From positions 2,800,342-2,864,341 of the forward strand of contig CM035354.1 of assembly GCA_020137815.1 (NCBI GenBank): a DNA stretch of 64,000 nt. The letters are read 5' to 3'. The DNA is from Hormiphora californensis. Taxonomy: Eukaryota > Ctenophora > Tentaculata > Cydippida > Pleurobrachiidae. The notes beneath the pieces are model-generated. The model made no database searches. It had not been told where the DNA came from and saw nothing but the letters and a program-made list of their open reading frames with translations. Below are positions 46,267 to 54,200 of the stretch, in pieces; the stretch's first letter is position 1; each line of letters starts with the position of its first letter. The position numbers and the translations under genes were made by a program.

Positions 46267-48027
46267 GTCGAGATCCCAATTCCAGTCACGTGACCTTATA
46301 GCGAGAAAGGGAGAGATTGATACGTTGAAGTAGAGAGTATCTAGTCTGTCTGGTTTTCTACAGCTTGTTACCACTTCCAGACACCATGATCATGTCTGCT
46401 GGTTCAAGATGGAAAAGGAGAGCTGTAGCCCTACAGTAACACGTGACGTATGCGTGTTCAAGGCCTCATTAGCCCACTAGATGCAGCCGGACATGTGATC
46501 TTTGAGGGGTAAAATGACCTAAATTTGGCCTAATTAGAGCGTGTTACATCACTTTAAACAGTTCCTGTGAACAAATGGTAAAATGTAGCAACTCGTAAAG
46601 CAGACAAAACATTTGAAATCGTCTTATCTGTCTCTCCTAAAAATTTGAACTCTCTATCTCATTAGACTCCAGAGATATGACTGTGTAAAGTTGGAGGAGG
46701 TTTTTGGGCAATAGATTCATTCAGGAACATTGAAATTTGCTGTAAAACTAGGAGAAAATTGCTACAACCTAGTTTTATCATGTCCCAAAATTTGAAGTCG
46801 AAAGATGCCATAGTTTTCACGCAATTCGCAATATACCAGTCCCAGTCATTTAAAATCACACAGTAGATACTTCGAAGTATAATGTACTTCGAGGGGCCGA
46901 AGTTCTATCATCTCGCCTCCCATGAGATCTATCACTCTCGGCATTTGGCACCCGCTCACTTTGTTGCTAGGATACCTGTTGACACATTGCAATCTCACAA
47001 CTCCTCCATGTGACAGTGAGTCACATACAGCTGTAACCAAGTTCTAAACAGTTGTATTTCATTTCAGATAACCCTGAAGAAGGCGGGTTCAAAGAACATT
47101 AGTCTGGGGCATCACATTGACCATCTCATGCTGGGAGATCTCACGGGTTTCGAAGACGAACTATTCCTTCATGAGGACATTCCATCGGTAAGTGCAGAGA
47201 ATGAATATCAGTTTTCGAGGCTTTAATAAGTGCAGATGAAGAGTGAATGTTAGGTTTCGAGGCTTTGATTGATGGTTCAATAACCAGCTGAAACTTTTTT
47301 AAACCCTTTTTCATTGCAGGCGGTTTACAACCCGCTCCGTGATCACAACGAGTACTATTACATTGCCGGCCATGACTCTGAGTACCATCTTCAACTGGTG
47401 CACACCGTTGTACAGCTATACGATGAAGACTCAAAGGAAGAACCATATCAGGTAACCGGGTGGTAACCATAGTAACACGGGGTACTCTTTGTGTAACCAT
47501 GGCAACTCATTTGGTTGGGAAAAACCTTGTAATACTGATAAATCCACGGTAAAAATCCCGTTTTTCAGTACGTTTACACGCATAAGTACCACAAAACAAC
47601 GGATTCCTACCCAGGCATCAAATTCTTCTTTGATTGGTCGCCCATCACTATAAAATATGGAATTATGTAAGTGTCTTTAATAGCGCCCCCCCCCCAATCG
47701 TATGGGATGATGATACTCCCTCAAGTCCTCTTTTATACGGTACATAAAAGCAGGGTACCCCGGTACGGGTATTATAGCCCCCGCGTCTCGTCACACCATG
47801 AAGTCTCTAGTTTACACCTTCAAGGGACCATATGATGGTACAATTGCATCTAACGTCCAATCCAATCCAGGTCCTTCCATTTTGTTGACTTGTTGGGGGA
47901 GTACGCAGCACTAACGGGAGGAGTCTTCACAGCGGCATTGTTCCTCCACTCATTCCTCATCAACTTCTTCCAGGCCGTCTATGATAAGACTCTGGCACCC
48001 TTAACAGCTACTAAACTAAGTGCTTAA
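39330..48027 (+). CDS. ERGIC/Erv41-family protein, paralogue 3
   Basis: Exons 39330-39501, 39669-39778, 39866-39994, 47068-47187, 47320-47451, 47569-47666, 47871-48027; 305 residues, phases consistent. Features: FSKFDFFRTVPADFTSKSK and a first helix, LNCDINITMLENSCDN, GSCKIEGIFRIQKVPGFLE, GHHIDHLMLGD, EYHLQLVHTVVQLY, FFFDWSPITIKYG, and a second helix near ALTGGVFTAALFLH. It begins only 129 bp after paralogue 2 ends. Intron 3 is 7.07 kb because of the composite element at 40,016-46,864, which starts 22 nt after the donor. Exon 2 has a duplicated acceptor 25 bp upstream. Confidence 0.85.
39641..39690. repeat. Duplicated acceptor of ERGIC paralogue 3 exon 2
   Basis: TCCCTCAG|ATAAGTACTAC occurs twice, 25 bp apart (exon starts 39,644 and 39,669). 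The second keeps the known frame. Confidence 0.85.
40709..41123 (-). other. Probable 3' UTR of the LINE
   Basis: Between the stop codon and the left arm's microsatellite lie about 400 non-coding bases with short GGAACGGG/TCTGGAAC repeats, similar in style to the minisatellite on the other flank. No poly-A tail is clear. Confidence 0.5.
41124..44780 (-). CDS. LINE polyprotein: Myb-like motifs, reverse transcriptase, zinc knuckle, restriction-like endonuclease
   Basis: Intact 1,218-codon frame. Two Myb/SANT-like segments near residues 10-60 (VWSKQENLDLVYCYY) and 130-180 (KWTTEMNTTLVFIHW) are probably DNA-binding. The reverse transcriptase has SSPGIDGLHAFWI, AYDSIPHSWIL, GLFQGDSVSPIHF and the catalytic YMDDLKLYA. 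A CCHC knuckle CRICNQHNESVEHILNGC follows. The C-terminal KPDLVLLDK...ALLIDVAV fits the restriction-like endonuclease of R2/R4-type LINEs. YMDDLKLYA and the single frame point to the R4/Dong group. R2-type elements of this class prime reverse transcription on nicked target DNA. With no frame damage the copy may be young or active. Confidence 0.93.
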   Translation of the reverse strand: MSTNTRKPRKVWSKQENLDLVYCYYRSNPGTSGSWKRLERLWEDKGYDPLPGKKLAGQFRSIEKSEHMVTPTEMTDMQALATGLNVLPVVDLTVNSNTAGPSTTTNGDTTDAPTPPPPPPPPPTRAPRTKWTTEMNTTLVFIHWYSQPEIRGVWNRVEERWLKTTYPSKTDTQLRSQMNSITHTGLLSPQRLMEIREAATSERENDNAARQAEPEDNPPPEPVAPTNPVENEEPAPNPETRELFKKLLDEPSLIKVTDLRQVPWGKLRVAIDRLSPVIRSFEVPDLTTLNTLLMVVAHVVREQMGIKPPSETTSNSPGRNKQPMWLRRLEESVAKLRSDLSRLTEMSRGATQKFQTIDTIYRRYPLLPKKGYKQVIEEVKQRLLAKAGKIRRYKKKQQTFADNNLFQNNQRNFYRKLEKRGSDPIPHESTPEDQTRTLNFWKDIWENDVGHNTEAEWLDEIQENFEAVNQQEDFQITTERVSARVKGMTNWSSPGIDGLHAFWIKHTACLHGRIAELLNESLTTGQVPGWMTEGRTYLLMKDPKKGMSDPGNFRPITCLPNLWKLYTGILSEDIYLHLDVNGLFPEEQKGCRRKSRGCKEQLAIDKLILRHCKRTKSSLYMSFIDYQKAYDSIPHSWILKSMEMLKINPQIIRLFEASFQQCIVNLVQSSSTLGKVHIKRGLFQGDSVSPIHFIIGLIPLSLLLAAQGRGYTISDPEAPTTDIDINHRLYMDDLKLYASSKEGLQQLLAVTEKFSTDINMSFGISKCGALDIVDGVRSRMQGIDLPSGKTIPEVEDGGYKYLGILEADSILHQEMKAKVKTEYTRRLKKLLSSNLSGKNLVVAINTWAIPVIRYGAGILDWTTTEAKGLDLITRKILRRGFLKYNSDVDRLYVSRKKGGRGLQRIEDVIVREGTGLATFFSNSTDPKIIALKTAMGREGMLTELPEEAETLTERLEAQLIENWKSKSLHGRFLKQLEEGGCDPDATWAWLNKESLSRYTEADVFAAQEQATRTNWLTAAIEKQPGESEKCRICNQHNESVEHILNGCQKLANGDYKHRHDRVAAALHWGMCKDYGFPAESKWWSHYAEKVLENENYKILWDFHIQTDNPIEACKPDLVLLDKQKREALLIDVAVPKDRLVSDRELEKIEKYQELRREVTRIWELKKATVIPIVIGALGGVSPRLEKYLMAITRQLYPSQLQKSALFNSMNTLRKFLDM
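45065..45835. repeat. GGGGTAAACTATCCTCTCTGGAAC minisatellite, about 30 units
   Basis: Units of about 22-26 bp with many variants (CTGTGAAGCG, CTCAGGAACG) lie upstream of the LINE's start codon, in its presumed 5' region. In LINEs such tandem repeats can act as promoter monomers; that role here is inference. Confidence 0.9.
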
Positions 48028-48408
48028 TATATATGGACACTGTATTTGCAGGTGGCGTGATGTGTAATTGGACACTGTATAATTTGTCATGTATGAATGA
48101 CTGTAACCACGCATTCTGCAAGAGTTGCAGTCATACCCAAATCAACGCCGGTCCGGTTCGGAGAGTACAGTGAGACAAACACTATGTACATTGTACACAC
48201 GGCGTGATTTATACATGGACACTAAAGCTTTTGAGGATTTTGAAAAAAGGCTTCATTTTATCCAAATTTGTCAAGGCTAGGAAATTTCAATGACACTGTG
48301 TAATTTATTTGTGTAATTCATATTGTAAACTCTCTCAGATTAATCTTATATTTTGTACAACTACCTGCTACCCCTACCTAATTAACCAGTATATACCATT
48401 TTAGCACT
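48028..48408 (+). promoter_or_regulatory. Intergenic space between ERGIC paralogues 3 and 4
   Basis: 381 bp, AT-rich, with the presumed 3' UTR of paralogue 3. The sequence CCATTTTAG lies 4 nt before the next ATG and could be a cis or trans splice acceptor. No TATA box is convincing. Confidence 0.4.
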
Positions 48409-50799
48409 ATGCAATTATTTGACCTGCGTAGGTTGGATATATTCCAATCGCCCAGCGTGGATGTCGCAGAACCCTCAGTATCGGGAGGAGCCCTCACACT
48501 CTCGGCTCTCTTCTTCTGTGTCATCTGCTTTTTTGCGGAACTAGGAGACTTTCAGGAAGGTAATTTCTAATTAATTACTAACTTATTACTAATTAACTTT
48601 CATTGCTCATTTGAAGTGTTTTATTCGCATTCTTGCAGTGTATCAATGTACCCCCCCCCCCAGGAAAGACAAAAGAGTTGGTGTTTCTGGATGGAATGCC
48701 GGGGGGACATGATCACGTGACGGTGTACATGAACATTACCCTGTACGAGCTGGGATGTAAGGAGGTGTCACTGGACATTCAGGATAGACATGGCCGATTT
48801 GATATCGATCAGTATTCCCAATCAGAATTCCACAAGGTACAATAGTTACATAACAATAATTACATAATTCCTATTCAATAAATTCTGGCATAGTTTCCTT
48901 TAGTTACTCTTTTTTATTTGAATTGTCCTCCACACAACCTTGTTGTCCCACACTCAGGCCATTACTTAACAAACAGATAATCCAATCGAACACTTGACAA
49001 CACCCTCCCATCCTCCACTATCAATAACAGTTTCTCTCTCTCCCCCTGGCCAACACCCCTCTATCCACTATCAATAACAGTTTCTCTCTCCCTGGCCAAC
49101 AGATATCAACGCCATCTGGTGGGTGCAATTTTGAGGGGAATATCTATGTGAGGCACATGCAGGGAAACTTCCACTTTACCCCCCGAGGGCAGCATCTCAA
49201 CAACAAGACCATAACCCACGCCATACACGCTCTCAGGTTAGTAGCTGTATTTAGTCACTTTTTGTTATTTGTTTCTCTCTCTCTCTCTCTCCTCCCATAT
49301 ATTGTGATCGTCCGAATCTGTGAGCACTATACATAGTGCATACACGTACACACAATATTTCGCAGGTTTGGAGATCACATGACACACAATATTTCGCAGG
49401 TTTGGAGATCACATGACACACAATATTTCGCAGGTTTGGAGATCACATGACACACAATATTTCTCAGGTTTGGAGATCACATTACACACAATATTTCTCA
49501 GATTTGGAGATCACATGACACACAATATTTCTCAGGTTTGGAGATCACATGACACACAATATTTCGCAGGTTTGGAGATCACATGACACACAATATTTCT
49601 CAGGTTTGGAGATCACATTACACACAATATTTCTCAGGTTAGGATATCACATGACACACAATATTTCTCAGGTTAGAAGATCACATGACACACAATATTT
49701 CGTAGGTTTGGAGATCACATGACACACAATATTTCTCAGGTTTGGAGATCACATGACACACAATATTACTCAGGTTTGGAGATCACATGACACACAATAT
49801 TTCTCAGGTTTGGAGATCACATGACACACAATATTTCTCAGGTTTGGAGATCACATGACACACAATATTTCTCAGGTTTGGAGATCACATGACACACAAT
49901 ATTTCTCAGGTTTGGAGATCACATGACACACAATATTTCTCAGGTTTGGAGATCACATGACACACAATATTTCTCAGGTTTGGAGATCACATGACACACA
50001 ATATTTCGCAGGTTTGGAGATCACATGACACACAATATTTCTCAGGTTTGGAGATCACATGACACACAATATTTCTCAGGTTTGGAGATCACATGACACA
50101 CAATATTTCTCAGGTTTGGAGATCACATGACACACATAATATTCTCAGGTTTGGAGATCACATGACGTGGGAGTTCGAGGACGCCCCCATGAGTACCAAC
50201 TCCCTGGACCACGAGGAGAAGAGTACGAGCGAGGGCAAGACTCATGACTACCTGGTGAAACTTGTCAAGACGGAGGTCGAAGATGAGGATGAGGGCACGA
50301 CAATCTACCCCTTCCAGTATACCTTTACTCATCGAGATTTCGTAGGTAAGTTACCATTTCATGGTTACCATGGTTACAGAGTTAACATTCACGGTGAATC
50401 CCATGGAAATATTCCAAACTAGGCCCCATGTGCCCATGATACCGAATTATATATGCAGATTATCATTGTACCACATGTATTCGACCAGTACCAACAAACC
50501 CTAATCTCTCCCTTTCTAGCACATGTTAGGGTTACAATAACAACCCCTAATATCTCCCTAATACCTCCCTAATCTCTCCCTTTCTAGCCCACCACAAAGG
50601 CAAGCCCCTGCCACCCCGGATATTCTTCCGTCTCCAGTTCTCTCCCCTTACCATGAAGTTCATGGTCCACCACACGGACACCTGGGTATTCCTGACCCGG
50701 CACTTGGCCATCTTCGGGGGCACATTCGCCATCCTCAAGATGTTCTTTAGCGGGGCCCACGTGGCTCACGATACCATCAAGGGAGGGAAGTTCATGTGA
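48409..50799 (+). CDS. ERGIC/Erv41-family protein, paralogue 4
   Basis: Exons 48409-48559, 48664-48836, 49103-49236, 50149-50345, 50588-50799; 288 residues, phases consistent. LRRLDIFQSPSVDVAEPSVS and a first helix, ITLYELGCKEVSLDIQDRHG, GGCNFEGNIYVRHMQGNFHF (the family GNFH motif), ITHAIHALRFGD, HDYLVKLVKTEV, FQYTFTHRDF, FFRLQFSPLTMKF and a second helix near LAIFGGTFAILK. This copy keeps the most family motifs. It carries an acidic EVEDEDEG insert. Exon 4 begins at the last unit of a 24-copy array that repeats its own acceptor. An AATAAA at 51,104-51,109 may be its poly-A signal. Confidence 0.87.
49349..50166 (+). repeat. 34-bp array of about 24 tandem splice acceptors
   Basis: Each unit is ACACACAATATTTCTCAG then GTTTGGAGATCACATG. 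The second part is the true first 16 bases of exon 4 of ERGIC paralogue 4 (coding RFGDHM). Exon-start positions run from 49,366 to 50,149 in 34-nt steps. The last one joins the rest of the exon in frame. 34 is not a multiple of 3, so using another unit would shift frame unless three units are added. Confidence 0.95.
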
Positions 50800-51001
50800 A
50801 CATGATGATGGACACACGTGATGAGAGAGGATCGGGAGGAATTTAATGATCCTCATCCTCGATCATCCTGATCAACTACTGGAATATAATTAGCACGTGC
50901 AGGTGCGCATCAGTGTTCAAGAGGAATGGTGGAGGTACTGGATTCTGTAACTTATTTGAATTGGCTCTCAGCCAAATGTTTATTGTGTATACCGAAAAAC
51001 T

Positions 51002-51007
51002 TTTATT
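51002..51007 (-). terminator. AATAAA, possible WDHD1 poly-A signal
   Basis: AATAAA on the minus strand about 195 nt after the WDHD1 stop codon. With the plus-strand AATAAA at 51,104 the two convergent genes would have 3' UTRs overlapping by about 100 nt. Confidence 0.4.
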
Positions 51008-51103
51008 AAACCCCCCTAGAAATTGGTGATTTCGGTATTATGTTTTTTTGGACGCGTGATATAACGCAATATCTACGAGGTGTCTGAACTATTTCAACTC
51101 ACA

Positions 51104-51109
51104 AATAAA
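51104..51109 (+). terminator. AATAAA, possible ERGIC paralogue 4 poly-A signal
   Basis: AATAAA 305 nt after the stop codon of ERGIC paralogue 4, inside the 401-bp space between two convergent genes (50,800-51,200). Confidence 0.4.
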
Positions 51110-51200
51110 GCATGCTTCGTGCTATTACAGCGGTCTGGCAGGTCATGATATAATGCAGCTCAGGCAAAACAGGCTTTACTACCACGTGTATAATAATGCT

Positions 51201-54200
51201 TCACGTGTCTTTTTTCTTGAATTGGAACATAGCCAACTTAGATTTAGTATCACCTGATACAAGTGTGTTCAGTTTTTTGGAAGCACTCTTTTCGGTATCG
51301 TCAGATAGTCGCCGCTTAGCAGCCCGGTTTGTCGTTCCTTGGTTTTCTTTTGACTCTTCTCCTCTTTTCTCTTCCCTTTTCTCCTCCTCTCCCTCGTCTT
51401 CCTTCTCCTCTCCCTTTCCCTCCGGGATTTCCTCTGGTGAAGTTTCCACTGCAGCAGGCTCTTCATCCTCTTTACTCTCCACACGCTTCCTCTTGAACGA
51501 ATCAGCGATACTTGCCTCCGGTTTTCCGGGTGGTGCTTTCGCTGCCTCCAGCCACTTGTTCTTCTCCTCCTGGGGAAGGTGCCTCCACTTGAGAGGACCC
51601 GATTTTACTTCCAACCCCTCCTGCTCTGCAAACCACATACTATATCCGGTCCTCTTTTTAGGGCCACCTTTCTTTGTGGCGGAGGGCTTCTTGGTAGTAG
51701 TACTCTGTTTCACGTCCACTAACCGTCCTATCTTCATCATACTTGACTTCTTGCCAAGATCTGAGATGGTTGCCATGGTAGCAGACTTTTGTTCTGTTTT
51801 TCGTCTCTGCTCCACACCCTTGCTCTCAATACTCTCCAAGAATGAGGTGCTCCTCCTTTGGGTGTTCTTCACCTCGTTAGAGGGGACAGAGAATGGGTTA
51901 CCGGGGAGAGTTGATGTTACCATGGGAACGGGAGTTTCTTCCTCTACTGGTATCTCCTCAATATCTTCCTGTTCGTCCTCTTTCTCGCTGATCACCTCAC
52001 CTTGTTGTTTGAACTTTAGTGGTACAACCGTTTCATCAATGTTGGACACCCTTTTCTTTGGTTTTTGCACCTGTTATGGGGGAACAAAAAGTGATATTAC
52101 TGAAACCTTATTAGAACTCTTACCGGTATCTCCATGGTAACTGCCCTGTGTGTTTCCACTGTTTCCATGGTTACTTACATTCTGAATGACAACACGTTCG
52201 GGTAGGTTGTCAGCAAACGACTCAGGGTTGTATGCCACCTCCCCCGTAATAAAAATATCCTCCTCTTCTTCTTCCTAAGATAGGTATTGGAAGTCATATT
52301 GGAGGAGATAGACAGTTTTCTGGTGTTGTGTAAAGCACGTGTGTAAAGTACGTGTTTGTAGTGTGTATCTGGCGAGGAAATATATTGAAGAGAGAAGATT
52401 GAAGAGAGAAGATTGTATAAAAAGATGCTATTTAAAGTTGTTTTTAGTGAAAGAGCGAGGAAGATGGAGAGAGAGTGTGAGAGAGAATGGAGTGGAGCGT
52501 GTAAGCAGTATCCTGTCTCAAGATAGCAACGTACTAGGTTAGCTACGTGTCCAATTGTGACGTGTACCGGCCTGTAGTACATCCTAACAATACCCATTAC
52601 CATGGTTACCAACACTGGTTACCATGACAGCACTGGTTACTAACCAGTGTTGCCGAGGTTACTAAGACAACAAACATACCTCATCGCCGTTTCTCAGTAG
52701 ATCATTAATCTTGGTAGCAAGGATGACTCGACCCGATTTACTGGCATATCGTGCTGCCATCTCCAGACTATTCTGAGAGGGCATCATCTTGGCTAACTCG
52801 AAGGCCTTGTAATCTCGGCCATTCTTCACCGCTATGGCCATTAGTTTGAGAAGATGAGTCACCTCTTCCCGCTCAATTTCCGATACTTTCACTTCCTGAG
52901 AGAGAGAATTGCTGCAGTTCAGTGTCTGCTGTGCAAGCTAGCTGGACTGGAAGTAGAAGCAGTACACTTTTGCAGATGTCTCACAAAATGATATCCATAA
53001 AAGTACGTTCTAGCATGTCGGGGGGGGGGGGGGGGGGTTTGAAGTCGCTTCAACAGCCCAATTTGGAAAAGTTGGGCGGAAAACTTCAGCTACAAAAACC
53101 GACCCCCCCCCCCCCCTTGCATGTCCGGGCACCACCCGCAGACAAACCTTCTCAATGGTATTCACGTTCCCCAGATCGTAGGACCTCACAAAGTTAAGCA
53201 GTCGACCCTGCTCCAGAGCGCTCCTCTCCGAGCTGACATCACAGAGTGGCATTGTGAACGGTGACCCTGATACGATGGGACGAGGGGAGAGTCCCGGATA
53301 GCTAACACCTTTGCAAAGCACAAACCGGATCTGGGTATCAGATACGGAAACGGGCCAGTATGTTTCAGAGCTACTCCGTTTCTGGGTTTTAAAGTCCATG
53401 ATGGGTACCCAGAGGAACCCACTTTGGGGTAGGAGGGCTCTTGCTACTCCCTCACTGTCAAATACCTGGAAATGAATTATATCTTATTATATGACGCAGC
53501 TGACCAGAAAGCTACTGAATCTTTCTCTCTCTCTTTGTCAAGAAGGAAACACTTGAGATGTGTGACCCTGTTGTGAAACAAGGTTTTGTAAAACCTTGTT
53601 TCACTTGTCACAACAGTTCAGCTCTCCGCATCCCCGGATCGAGCATTATACAGGACACCAACTTTTAAAACTAACAAAGAGATGTGTGACCCAATTGTCT
53701 GAGGACAGTGAGAGTGAAACCGAAGGAGGGTCGGGTACACATGAAACAACATGGTAAAAAGGAAGCCAAACTACTATTGGGTTATAATGTGGCTCACACC
53801 ACGCTCTGTGGGGGTTCGGTAGCTCAACTATTGGGTGTGTCAATGGGGGTGTGTGTGAGGTGGTGTGGTCTAGGAACCGGCGATTCTTCTCGATTTCCTC
53901 TCGATCTAGATCCTTAGTTATTACCTAAAGATCGAATAGAGATCGAGAAGAAATAGAGAAGAATCGCCGGTTCCCAGTGTGTTCACAGATTAAAGAAATA
54001 CTGGTCCCTGATTGGCTGATAACCAGTCACGTGACCTAAATATCGAGTTCTGATTGGTTGTTTACTTATTTCGGTCGGTTCCTGGTTAATATCTTACCAC
54101 GGGGAGTGTCCCGGGGGTAAATCCAGCCCAGGTTAGAGTGGATCCAGGTGTGATGGGAACGGGACCTCTGTAAATCTGTTTGAGTCGTTTAGTGTCCACC

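Larger units (their letters stand above)
40016..46864. mobile_element. 6.85-kb composite element with about 600-bp terminal inverted repeats
   Basis: The left arm 40,016-40,618 and right arm about 46,262-46,864 are inverted copies, very alike by eye, with outer ends CTGTGTGATTTTAAATGAC and TA on both sides. Each arm is followed inward by a CT/GA microsatellite (40,650-40,708 and 46,203-46,262). Between them are a LINE (minus strand), its flanks and a minisatellite. There is no DDE transposase. It could be two inverted copies of a TA-targeting element that trapped a LINE, or one large foldback element. Confidence 0.8.

Noticed and set aside
40508..46374. Matching small frames in the two arms of the composite element as a transposase
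   Set aside because: Under 100 codons, no catalytic motifs, and they end in microsatellite-coded repeats.
49349..50166. Direct-repeat array resembling a CRISPR
   Set aside because: Eukaryotic intron; units are contiguous with no unique spacers and contain a splice acceptor and exon start.
51196..52140. 314-residue plus-strand Ser/Phe-rich frame
   Set aside because: Shadow of the WDHD1 last exon, whose strand is fixed by clear homology.
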